The notes under the pieces are model-generated. The model ran no database searches. It had not been told where the DNA came from and worked only from the letters and a program-made list of their open reading frames with translations. A program made the position numbers and the translations under genes. 64,000 bases of DNA, from the NCBI RefSeq assembly GCF_003664255.1, contig NZ_RCCV01000001.1, positions 3,038,001 through 3,102,000 of the forward strand, given 5' to 3'. Positions 27,563 through 35,540 of the stretch are shown here, piece by piece; the first letter of the stretch is position 1, and every line of letters begins with the position of its first letter. The DNA is from Micromonospora sp. M71_S20 (GTDB lineage: Bacteria; Actinomycetota; Actinomycetes; Mycobacteriales; Micromonosporaceae).

Positions 27563-28560
27563 CGGGGCGTTTTCGCGGTGGTCACCCGGGTCGGCCCGAA
27601 GTCGCGGTCGGCGAGGTGGCGCAGCCCGCCCACGACGGCGCCCGTGACGACGGCCAGTTGGACCAGCAGGTGCACGGCGAAGAAGAAGACCGCGTACGCG
27701 GGCCCGCGCCGGTGCAGGACGAACCGCAGCAGCCCGGGCTCGGCCACCACGAACAGGGCGAGGAGGAGCAGCGACGCGGCCGGCCAGCCGCCGACGAGCG
27801 GGGCCAGCGGCAGGGTCGCCGGCACCAACGTCGCGGCGACCAGGGCCACGGGGCTGTTGGCGCGGATGCCCGCCGGTCCGCGTTCGGCCAGGGCCACCGG
27901 GATCAGCAGCTGCGAGCGGTGGAACTGCTTGCGTAGCAGCGCCCCGAGCCGGCTGTCGTCGTCGTGCCGGCAGACGACGGTGTCGGTGAGGACGATGCCG
28001 TACCGGTCACCCATCCGGTCGCCGAGTTCGACGTCCTCTGAGGCGCGCAGGTTCTCGTCGAACAGTCCGACCGAGGTGAAGACCTCGCGGCGGATAAGGC
28101 AGACCGCGAAGAGGGTGGTGCGCACCCGCCCGACGTTGCGCAGCCGCCAGTAGTGCCCGTGCAGCAGCCGGTACGCCTCGACCGGCCCGTCGTCGATCAG
28201 GGGTTCCAGCGCGTAGATGCCGTGTACGCAGGCGACGTCCGGCTCGTCGCGCAGGATCGCGAGGGCGTTCTCCAGCGCGTCCGGTTCCGGGGCGCAGTCG
28301 GAGTCGAGGAAGAAGAGCAGCTCGCCGGTGCTGGCCCGGATGCCGCGGTTGCGGGCTGCCGCCGGCCCGGCGTTGCGGCCGGTGACCAGCAGCCGGCACC
28401 CGAAGCGCCGGGCGATCGCCCGGGTGTCGTCGGTGCTCGCGTCGTCGACGACGATGACCTCGGTCACCGGCTGTCGCTGTCGGCGGACCGCCTCCAGACA
28501 CGCGCCCAGGGTCTTCGCGCTGTTGTGGGCGGGGATGATGACCGACACCGTCGGCGGCAT
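27559..28560 (-). CDS. GT2 family glycosyltransferase with C-terminal membrane helices (copy 2)
   Basis: 333 residues, same layout as the other GT2s here: TVSVIIPAHNSAKTL, VIVVDDASTDDTRAIA, the FFLDSD motif, the acceptor motif GLFDENLRASEDVELGDRM, and a hydrophobic C-terminus. The ATG at 28560 directly before TVSVIIPAHN is chosen over upstream in-frame starts and has GAGGTG nearby. It is first in a minus-strand unit with the deacetylase, and divergent from the aminotransferase gene. Confidence 0.85.
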   Translation of the reverse strand: MPPTVSVIIPAHNSAKTLGACLEAVRRQRQPVTEVIVVDDASTDDTRAIARRFGCRLLVTGRNAGPAAARNRGIRASTGELLFFLDSDCAPEPDALENALAILRDEPDVACVHGIYALEPLIDDGPVEAYRLLHGHYWRLRNVGRVRTTLFAVCLIRREVFTSVGLFDENLRASEDVELGDRMGDRYGIVLTDTVVCRHDDDSRLGALLRKQFHRSQLLIPVALAERGPAGIRANSPVALVAATLVPATLPLAPLVGGWPAASLLLLALFVVAEPGLLRFVLHRRGPAYAVFFFAVHLLVQLAVVTGAVVGGLRHLADRDFGPTRVTTAKTPR

Positions 28561-28577
28561 GATCAGCACCTCACCGG

Positions 28578-28595
28578 TACGTAGGGCAATACGTA
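28578..28595. promoter_or_regulatory. Paired TACGTA palindromes in the divergent promoter region
   Basis: Two TACGTA hexamers 12 bases apart (about one helical turn) lie in the 134-base region between divergent genes, just upstream of the GT2 start. The spacing suggests a dimeric regulator site. No specific regulator is implied. Confidence 0.35.
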
Positions 28596-28658
28596 TGCGA
28601 ATTGACAGGTGGAAATTCCGTTGTGCCGCGACCAAGTTATCGACCGGTCACCCCGTCC

Positions 28659-28676
28659 CGCAAGGGTTGCCTTGCG
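28659..28676. promoter_or_regulatory. Short inverted repeat before the aminotransferase gene
   Basis: CGCAAGG-GTTG-CCTTGCG, 7-bp arms and 4-base loop, ending 18 bases before the GTG start. It could be an operator or a small leader hairpin. The surrounding bases are more AT-rich than the genes. Confidence 0.35.
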
Positions 28677-28694
28677 TAGTCAAGGTTCCATCCA

Positions 28695-30149
28695 GTGCCG
28701 GTCCAGGAAAGATTTCGGGCCGATAGATACCGTCGCGGCATGCCCAATCTGGTCAGCGTCGAGGAATGCGAGCGGTTCACCGTTCGCGAGGTGCACGACC
28801 TCTATCGGCGGTACGTGAACGCAAGCCAGGTCAATCTCATGACCTCGTTCGGCTTCGGCCGGGAATTGGTCGAGCACGCCGAGGGGGCCTACCTGACATT
28901 ACGGGACGGCCGGCGGGTCCTCGACCTGACCGGCGGCGTGGGGGTGCTCAACCACGGCCACAATCATCCACGCATCGTGGCGGCCCGGCAACGGTTCGCG
29001 GAGCGCCGGCGGATGGAGGTGCACAAAACGTACTTCTCTCCCTACCTCGCGGCGCTCGGCCACAACCTGGCGCAGCTGCTCCCCGACGACCTCTCGATGT
29101 CGTTCCTGCCGAACTCCGGGGCGGAGGCGGTCGAGGGTGCGGTGAAGCTCGCCTTCAAATACCACGGCGGCCGACGGGGAACCATCCTTCGCGCGGACTG
29201 CGGTTTCCACGGAAAGTTGCTCGGTTCCGGCGGACTGACCGGGCAGCCCCACTTCGACTTTCCGACAATTCCGGGAATCGTCCCATTCGCTTACGGCGAT
29301 CTGGATTCCGTCCGGTCGGCCATCGACCGGCACCCGGACGACGTCTATGCGCTCATCGTCGAACCGTTCAGCGCCTCCACCATTCAGTGGTGCGACGAAG
29401 GCTTCCTGCGCGGCGTGCGCGAACTGTGCGACCGGCACGACATCGTGCTGATCTTCGACGAGATCTACACCGGCTGGGGCAAGACGGGCAGCCTCTTCTA
29501 CTTCATGCGCTACCCCGGCCTGGTGCCGGACGTGCTGACCACGAGTAAATCGTTCGGCGGCGGCAAGTCGTCCATTTCGGCCTTCGTCGCCCGGGAGCCG
29601 GTGTTCCGCAAGGCGTACGACAATCTGACCGACGCGCTGCTGCAGAGCACCAGCACGACCTACTACGGCATGGGGGAGGAGTGCGTCACCGCCATCGAGG
29701 CGATCAACGTGGCGGTGGAGGACGACTACCCGGCGCGGGCCCGCGAGCTGGAACGCGTGCTGGAACCGGCCCTGACCCGGCTGGGCAAGGAGTACCCGGA
29801 CGCGGTCGGCCGGGTGGCGGGCGCCGGGGCGCTCTGGGGCGTCCAGATCGACGGCGGGCCCAAGCTGCTCGACCTGGTCTCCCGGCTCGCCCCGGGCGGC
29901 GTGGCCCGGGACCCCAGGTTCAAGGCGAAGCTGGTGACCTGCGCCGTCGTCAACGCGCTCTACCGGGACCACGACATCTTCACCTACTACACGCTCAACG
30001 GCCTGAACCCGCTGGTCATCGGTCCGTCGCTGATCACCGACCCGGCCGACGCGCAGCGCGCCGTCGACGCCCTCGGCGAGGTGTTGGCCCAGGGATTGAA
30101 CCGGCTGGTCACCCGGTTCGTAGCGCAGAAGGTGGGATCGCTGTGGTGA
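28695..30149 (+). CDS. Class III PLP-dependent aminotransferase
   Basis: Up to 484 residues. Fold type I class III motifs are present: GVLNHGHNHPRIVAA, NSGAEAVEGAVKLAFKYHGG, LIFDEIYTGWGKTG, and the Schiff-base Lys in LTTSKSFGGGKSS. The latter half has TSTTYYGMGEECVTAIEAI. In a glycan locus it may aminate a keto-sugar or make an amino-acid or polyamine decoration; sugar aminotransferases usually belong to another class, so a small amine substrate is just as likely. Start unclear: GTG at 28695, or ATG at 28740 giving 469 residues; neither has a strong ribosome site. The 3' end overlaps the epimerase gene. Confidence 0.8.
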   Translation: MPVQERFRADRYRRGMPNLVSVEECERFTVREVHDLYRRYVNASQVNLMTSFGFGRELVEHAEGAYLTLRDGRRVLDLTGGVGVLNHGHNHPRIVAARQRFAERRRMEVHKTYFSPYLAALGHNLAQLLPDDLSMSFLPNSGAEAVEGAVKLAFKYHGGRRGTILRADCGFHGKLLGSGGLTGQPHFDFPTIPGIVPFAYGDLDSVRSAIDRHPDDVYALIVEPFSASTIQWCDEGFLRGVRELCDRHDIVLIFDEIYTGWGKTGSLFYFMRYPGLVPDVLTTSKSFGGGKSSISAFVAREPVFRKAYDNLTDALLQSTSTTYYGMGEECVTAIEAINVAVEDDYPARARELERVLEPALTRLGKEYPDAVGRVAGAGALWGVQIDGGPKLLDLVSRLAPGGVARDPRFKAKLVTCAVVNALYRDHDIFTYYTLNGLNPLVIGPSLITDPADAQRAVDALGEVLAQGLNRLVTRFVAQKVGSLW

Positions 30150-31162
30150 TCGCGATCACCGGCGCGGCGGGCATGCTCGGCTCCCGGCTGGTCGACCGCC
30201 TCGGCGCCGACGGCCACCACGTACGCGGCGTCGACCTGCGGCCGGAAAACGGGGTCACCCACGTGGGGGACGTCCGCGACGCCCGCCTGCTGGACCGCGC
30301 CTTCGCCGGCGCCACCGTCGTCATCCACTGCGCGGCGGCGCTGCCCAGCTACCCGGCCGACCAGATCCGCTCCGTCACCGTCGAGGGCACGCGCGCCGTG
30401 TTCGCGGCCGCGGAGCGGGCCGCGGTGGCCCGGGTCGTGCACGTCTCGTCGACCGCCGTCTACGGGCTGCCGACGCGGGTGCCCACCCCGGAGGAGCACC
30501 CGCACGCGCCGGTGGACACCTACAGCGCGGCCAAGGCGGCGGCCGAGGAGATCGCCGTCCGGCACCGTGCCGGCAGCCTGCCGGTGGCGGTGCTGCGGCC
30601 CAAGACCTTCCTCGGCCCCGGCCGGATGGGACTCTTCTCGATGCTCTTCGAGTGGGCCGAGGAGGGCCGCAACTTCCCGGTCCTCGGCCGCGGCGACGTG
30701 CGGATCCAGATGTTCGCCGTCGACGACCTCGTCGACGCGGTGGTGACCGTCCTGCACGCCCCCGACGAGGTCGCCAACGACACGTACAACCTGGCCGCCG
30801 AGCGCTTCGGCACCCTCCGGGAGGACTTCCAGGCGGTCCTGGACGCCGCCGGCCACGGCCGACGGGTGGTCTCGCTGCCGGCCCGGCCGGCGCTCGCCGC
30901 GCTCAGCCTGCTGGAGCGCAGCCGGCTCTCGCCGGTCTACGGGCGGCTGCTGCACAAGCTGATGGCCGACTCGTACGTCAGCATCGACAAGGCCCGGCAG
31001 CGGCTGGGCTTCCAGCCGAAGCTGTCCAACCAGGACGCCATCCTGCGCACCTTCGAGTGGTGGCGGACCGAGCGGCACCGCGAGCGCCCGGCGCGGGACG
31101 GGCGGACCAGCCGCGATCCCTGGCGGCAGGGCGCCCTCGCCGCCGCGAAGATCTTCTTCTGA
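30143..31162 (+). CDS. NAD-dependent epimerase/dehydratase (extended SDR)
   Basis: 339 residues, opening VVIAITGAAGMLGSRLVDRL (Rossmann GxxGxxG) with VHVSSTAVYG and the catalytic TYSAAKAAAEE (YxxxK). Likely a nucleotide-sugar or polyprenyl-sugar epimerase, dehydratase or reductase supplying the glycan pathway. Between the aminotransferase and the UbiA gene it might act on the prenyl-phosphoribose product. The start is one of two adjacent GTGs overlapping the upstream stop, with AAGGTGGG 6-9 bases before. Confidence 0.8.
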   Translation: MVIAITGAAGMLGSRLVDRLGADGHHVRGVDLRPENGVTHVGDVRDARLLDRAFAGATVVIHCAAALPSYPADQIRSVTVEGTRAVFAAAERAAVARVVHVSSTAVYGLPTRVPTPEEHPHAPVDTYSAAKAAAEEIAVRHRAGSLPVAVLRPKTFLGPGRMGLFSMLFEWAEEGRNFPVLGRGDVRIQMFAVDDLVDAVVTVLHAPDEVANDTYNLAAERFGTLREDFQAVLDAAGHGRRVVSLPARPALAALSLLERSRLSPVYGRLLHKLMADSYVSIDKARQRLGFQPKLSNQDAILRTFEWWRTERHRERPARDGRTSRDPWRQGALAAAKIFF

Positions 31163-31173
31163 CAGGGGCCCTG

Positions 31174-32142
31174 ATGACCGCCGTCGAAAGCGTGGTGGAG
31201 CCGGTCGCCCCGGTCGCCACCGGACCCGTCGCGCGCGTGCCCACGCTGCTGCGACACCTCGTGGCGCTGGCCCGGCCGGGCCACGCCGTCAAGAACCTGC
31301 TCGCCGTCCCGCTGGCCCTGACCGACACGCCGGTCTGGACGGCGACCGCGCTGTGGCGGTGCGTCTGGGCGGTGGCCGCGTTCACGCTCGCCTCGTCGGT
31401 GATCTACGTCGTCAACGACATCGCCGACCACCGCCTGGACCGGGCGCACCCCACCAAGCGGCGTCGGCCGATCGCCGCCGGTCACGTCCCGGTGCCGGTG
31501 GCCGGGGCGTACGCGGTCGTCCTCGCCGTGCTGCTGGCCACGCTGACCGTCAACGGGCCGGCGATGACGTGGTGGCCGCTGATCGCGTACCTCGCGCTGA
31601 GCACCGCGTACAGCAGGTGGCTCAAGCACGTGCCGCTGCTGGACGTCTGCGTGGTCTCGGCCGGCTTCGTGCTGCGCGTCATGCAGGGCTACGCCGCGAC
31701 CGGCGCGGCCGCCTCCAGCCTCCTGCTCACCGCGGTGTTCAGCGGCTGCCTGGTGCTCGTCCTCGGCAAGCGTCGGCACGAGCTGGCCGCCCTCGGCACG
31801 CCGCACCGGCCCGCGCTGGTCGGCTACAACCTGCTGCTCGCCGACCACCTGCTCGGTCTCACCGCCTCCCTGGCCGGCACCGCCTTCCTGCTCTACCTGC
31901 ACGTCGACGCGCCGATCGACGCCTACCCGCCCGTCGCGCTGGCGATCGTCGTACCGCTGGGGCTGCTCGCCGCGTTCCGCTACCTGCAGGCGGTGCTCGT
32001 GCTGCGCACCGGCGGCGACCCGATCCGGATGCTGCTGCGCGACCGGATGATCGTCGGTTGCGCCGTACTCGCCGGCGCCACGCTGGCCCTGGCACAGATC
32101 ACCGCCCGCTATCCCCACCTGCTGACCTGGACGGACAGATGA
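31174..32142 (+). CDS. UbiA family prenyltransferase, decaprenyl-phosphate phosphoribosyltransferase-like
   Basis: 322-residue polytopic protein. The first Asp-rich motif is NDIADHRLDRAHPTKRRRPI, close to the NDxxDxxxDRxHPTKRxRPIA pattern of DPPR synthase (Rv3806c type). That enzyme joins 5-phosphoribosyl diphosphate to a polyprenyl phosphate, the first step to decaprenyl-phospho-arabinose. A KHVPLLDVCVVSAGFVLRVM segment gives the second motif region. The prenyl donor or acceptor length cannot be read. Its presence implies a polyprenyl-phosphate pentose donor for the nearby GT-C and GT2 enzymes. CAGGGGC precedes the ATG; the stop overlaps the next gene. Confidence 0.8.
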   Translation: MTAVESVVEPVAPVATGPVARVPTLLRHLVALARPGHAVKNLLAVPLALTDTPVWTATALWRCVWAVAAFTLASSVIYVVNDIADHRLDRAHPTKRRRPIAAGHVPVPVAGAYAVVLAVLLATLTVNGPAMTWWPLIAYLALSTAYSRWLKHVPLLDVCVVSAGFVLRVMQGYAATGAAASSLLLTAVFSGCLVLVLGKRRHELAALGTPHRPALVGYNLLLADHLLGLTASLAGTAFLLYLHVDAPIDAYPPVALAIVVPLGLLAAFRYLQAVLVLRTGGDPIRMLLRDRMIVGCAVLAGATLALAQITARYPHLLTWTDR

Positions 32143-33152
32143 ACCATCCCCTGGTGTCGGTCATCGTGCCGAACTACAACTACGCCCGCGCGCTGCATCT
32201 CTGCCTCGACTCCCTGCGCGCACAGACGTACCCGCATCTGGAGATCATCGTGGTCGACGACTGCAGCACCGACGACTCGGTCGCGGTCGCCGAGGCCCAC
32301 GGCGCGCGGGTCGTGCGGACGCCACGCAACGGCGGGCCGGCCGCGGCCCGCAACCTCGGCGCGGCGACCGCGGCGGGCGAGATCCTGTTCTTCATCGACT
32401 CCGACGTGGCGGCCAAGCCCGACGCGGTGGCCAACGCGGTGGAGTTGCTGGCCGCCGACCCGACGATCGGGGCGGTCTGCGGCAACTACGACCCGGTGCC
32501 GCTGATCCGCGACAGCCTCCTGGAGGAGTACCGCTGCCTCCAGCAGTCCTACTGGCTCATCGCGGACGAGGGACCGATCATGACGCTCTACACCGCGCTG
32601 CTGGCCGTGCCGGCGCGGGTGTTCACCGAGATCGGGCCGTTCAACCCCCGGCTGCGGGAGACTGAGAACGCCGACTACGGGATGCGGCTCGCGCAGCGCT
32701 ACCAGATCCTGCTCTCCCCGCGGGTGCGCGGCGTGCACGACCACGACCACGAGCTGGGGGTGCTGGTGCGCAAGGTGTTCACCCGCACGGCGCTGCACAT
32801 CCCGATGTACGCCCGCAAACCGGAGTTCCCCGGCGGGCTGAGCAGCGGCCCCCGGGCCTGGGTCAGCATCGCCGCCCCGCTGGCCCTGCTCACCGCCGCC
32901 CTGCCCCCGCTGCTCGGCCCGGCCTACCTGCTGGTGCCGCTGGCCGCGTTCGTCGCCTTCCTCGCCGGGGACCTGCCGATGCACCGGTTCGTACGGGGCG
33001 AACGCGGGCCGCTCTTTCTGGTCTACTTCGTCGCGATGCACTTCTTCCTGAACCTGGTCATCGCCGTCGCCGCGGCCTGCGGCGTGGTCGCCTGGCTGAC
33101 CTCGGGCCGGTTCCGGCGGCTCTACGACCGACCGGAGGTCGCCACCCGATGA
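32139..33152 (+). CDS. GT2 family glycosyltransferase (copy 3)
   Basis: 337 residues: LVSVIVPNYNYARALHLCL, IIVVDDCSTDDSVAVA, the FFIDSD motif, ETENADYGMRLAQRYQ acceptor region, then the family-specific GVHDHDHELGVLVRKVF and three C-terminal helices. It is very like the following gene (VPNYNYA..L.LCL, HDHDHEL..L.RK.F.R), so the two are a tandem duplication. The HDHDHEL stretch is shared by these two and is weaker in copies 1 and 2. ATGA overlap with the UbiA gene. Confidence 0.85.
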   Translation: MNHPLVSVIVPNYNYARALHLCLDSLRAQTYPHLEIIVVDDCSTDDSVAVAEAHGARVVRTPRNGGPAAARNLGAATAAGEILFFIDSDVAAKPDAVANAVELLAADPTIGAVCGNYDPVPLIRDSLLEEYRCLQQSYWLIADEGPIMTLYTALLAVPARVFTEIGPFNPRLRETENADYGMRLAQRYQILLSPRVRGVHDHDHELGVLVRKVFTRTALHIPMYARKPEFPGGLSSGPRAWVSIAAPLALLTAALPPLLGPAYLLVPLAAFVAFLAGDLPMHRFVRGERGPLFLVYFVAMHFFLNLVIAVAAACGVVAWLTSGRFRRLYDRPEVATR

Positions 33153-34186
33153 ACGAACTCCCGCTCGTCTCGGTGATCGTGCCGAACTACAACTACGCCG
33201 AGTCGCTGGACCTGTGCCTGCGCTCGATCCTCGACCAGACCTACCCGAACATCGAGCTGCTGATGGTCGACGACTGCAGCACGGACCAGTCCGTCGCGGT
33301 GGCCAGCGCCCTCGGCGTCCCCGTGGTCAGCACGGGGGTCAACGGCGGCTGCGGCACCGCCCGCAACGTCGGCGCCGCGGCGACCCTCGGCGACCTGATC
33401 TGCTACGTCGACTCCGACCTGGCGCTGGCGCCCGACGCGGTGGCCACCGCGGTCCGGCTGCTCGTCGAGGATCCCGCCGTCGGGGCGGTCTGCGGCATCC
33501 AGGACGCCGAGCCGTTGCTCCACGACACCGTGGTCTCCCGGTACCGCGGCCTGCAGTACCACTACTGGTCGATCAGCTCCGAAGGCGACGTGTCGTTCCT
33601 CTTCCCGGCCATGTGCGTCATCCGGCGGGCCGTCTACGACGAGGTCGGGCCGTTCAACCCGGCGCTGCGGCAGACCGAGGAGGTCGACTACGGCTACCGG
33701 CTGACCCGCCGGCACCGGATGCTGCTCACCTCCGAGGTACGCGGGCGGCACGACCACGACCACGAGCTCTCCGGGCTGCTGCGCAAGCTGTTCCACCGGG
33801 GGCGGCTGCGCATCCCGCTCTACGCACGCGCCCGCCGCTTCGGCAAGGGCTTCGAGACCGCCTCGCGCGCCTGGGGCAGTCTCGCCGCGTTCGCCGCCCT
33901 GCCGGCGCTGGCCGTACCGCTGCTGCTGGGGCCCTGGGGGGCGGTGGTTCCCGCCGCGCTGCTCGCCGCCTCCCTGGCCTGCGACGCCGGGATGTACGGC
34001 TTCGTGCTGCGCCGGCGCGGCCTGCCGTCCCTGCTCGGCTTCGCCGGGCTGCACTTCCTGGTCAACGTCACGATCACCGCCGGGGTGGCGACCGGCGCGG
34101 TGCAGTGGCTGCTGTCGCGCACGTTCCGGCAGCTCTACGACGCCTCGTTCCCGGTCGAGGGCACCCGCCGGTGGGAATCGGCGTGA
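33149..34186 (+). CDS. GT2 family glycosyltransferase (copy 4)
   Basis: 345 residues, tandem duplicate of copy 3: LVSVIVPNYNYAESLDLCLR, LLMVDDCSTDQSVAVA, YVDSD, QTEEVDYGYRLTRRH, RHDHDHELSGLLRKLF, then hydrophobic helices. Divergence from copy 3 is clear outside these motifs, so the copies probably use different donors or acceptors. It overlaps both neighbours by four bases, placing it firmly in the plus-strand unit of six genes starting with the aminotransferase. Confidence 0.85.
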   Translation: MNELPLVSVIVPNYNYAESLDLCLRSILDQTYPNIELLMVDDCSTDQSVAVASALGVPVVSTGVNGGCGTARNVGAAATLGDLICYVDSDLALAPDAVATAVRLLVEDPAVGAVCGIQDAEPLLHDTVVSRYRGLQYHYWSISSEGDVSFLFPAMCVIRRAVYDEVGPFNPALRQTEEVDYGYRLTRRHRMLLTSEVRGRHDHDHELSGLLRKLFHRGRLRIPLYARARRFGKGFETASRAWGSLAAFAALPALAVPLLLGPWGAVVPAALLAASLACDAGMYGFVLRRRGLPSLLGFAGLHFLVNVTITAGVATGAVQWLLSRTFRQLYDASFPVEGTRRWESA

Positions 34187-35298
34187 CGACGGCCGCGCCG
34201 GTGACCGCCGCCGGCACCGAGCCGAAGCCGCCCGCCACCGCGCGGCCGCGGCGCTGGCCGGCGGCGGTCCTGGCCGGCGCCGGCGCGCTCTGGCTCGCGT
34301 TCACCGTCGCGCACCTGGCGCTCAGCGGGCGCTGGTGGCTCTGGCTCGCGGTGGACGCCGTGCCGCCGCTCTCCTTCCTCCTGGCGCCCCTGGCGCTGGG
34401 GGCCGGCGCGGCGGCGGTCCGGCGGCGGCGCCGCACGGTGGCGCTGCTCGCCGCCGCCGCGTTGCTGCTCGGCGCGGGGCAGAGCGGCGTCAACGTCCGC
34501 CGATGGCAGGGCGGGGACGGCCCGGCCCCGCCCGACGCCCTGCGCGTGTTCGTCTGGAACACCGGCTACTGGGACGAGGGGGGCGAGACCGAGGCGCTGT
34601 ACCGGTCGCTGCGCGACGCGGACGCCGACGTCTACCTCTTGCAGGAATACTGGTACGAGAAGAGCGCCGGACCGACGCCGGCCACGCTCGACCGGCTGCG
34701 CGCCGAGTTCCCCGGCTTCCAGGTCGTGGTCGCCGGCGAGTTGGTCACCGTCTCCCGCCTGCCGGTGCTGCGGCAGGTGCCGTTGGAGCCGGCCGGCCTG
34801 CCGCCGGCGGTGGCGGGAGCCGGCGACCAGTGGCGCTACAAGACCCTCCGCACCGACCTGGACCTCGGCGGCGGCCGCGTGCTGTCGGCGTACAACCTGC
34901 ATCTGCCCGTGCAGCTCTCGCCCGAGCACGGCCCGTTCGACGGCGACTTCTACCGGGTGCTGCGCGAGCAGCACGCCCAGCGGGAACCGCAGTGGCGGGC
35001 GCTGGCCCGTGACGTGGGGTCCAACCCCCATCCGGTGCTGCTCGCCGGGGACCTGAACACCAGCCCGGCGATGGGTGACCTGCGCAAGCTGCCCGACGGC
35101 CTGCGCGACGCCGGTCACGCGATGCCGTCGCTCTACCCGGCGAGCTGGGCGGAGTCCGCCGGCTGGCCGCGGTGGTGGCGGCTCGACTGGGCGCTCGCCT
35201 CGCCGGCGGTGCGGGTGCACTCCTACCGCTTCGGCGACGCGGGCGGGGTCTCCGACCACCGTCCGCAGGAGCTGCTGGTGTCGTTGGGCGACGGCTGA
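34183..35298 (+). CDS. Membrane-anchored endonuclease/exonuclease/phosphatase fold protein
   Basis: 371 residues. Two or three N-terminal helices (PAAVLAGAGALWLAFTVAHL, then LALGAGAAAV and VALLAAAALLLG) precede an EEP domain: LRVFVWNTGYW, VYLLQEYWYEK (catalytic Glu), LLAGDLNTSP (Asp and Asn), and GVSDHRPQELLV (the DH motif). In this context it is better read as a phosphodiesterase or phosphatase acting at the outer face than as a nuclease; a polyprenyl-phosphoribose 5-phosphatase step is needed after DPPR synthase, but that link is speculation. GTGA overlap with the GT2 gene; an upstream GTG at 34171 is possible. Confidence 0.75.
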   Translation: MTTAAPVTAAGTEPKPPATARPRRWPAAVLAGAGALWLAFTVAHLALSGRWWLWLAVDAVPPLSFLLAPLALGAGAAAVRRRRRTVALLAAAALLLGAGQSGVNVRRWQGGDGPAPPDALRVFVWNTGYWDEGGETEALYRSLRDADADVYLLQEYWYEKSAGPTPATLDRLRAEFPGFQVVVAGELVTVSRLPVLRQVPLEPAGLPPAVAGAGDQWRYKTLRTDLDLGGGRVLSAYNLHLPVQLSPEHGPFDGDFYRVLREQHAQREPQWRALARDVGSNPHPVLLAGDLNTSPAMGDLRKLPDGLRDAGHAMPSLYPASWAESAGWPRWWRLDWALASPAVRVHSYRFGDAGGVSDHRPQELLVSLGDG

Positions 35299-35540
35299 CG
35301 CGTCGCGTCCGGTCGTGCCGGCCCGTGCGGACGCACCCGCCGGCCGGGATCGGCGCCGCGTCGCGGAGCGCGTTTCAGCATGCCGCCCCGTCTATCCGCC
35401 GGTGGCGGCGGTAGACCCGGCCGCCGTGGACCGCGGCTCCACGTTGGCCGCAGCCCCGGACATCGACCATCTAGAATTCCTGGCATCGTGGGCCGGCTCG
35501 ACCGGCCCGGTCCCGGGTACCCACCGACGGAGGCCCGCTG

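Noticed and set aside
35461..35480. TAGAAT as a -10 for the CBM2/beta-helix gene
   Set aside because: No acceptable -35 at 16-18 bases; left uncalled.
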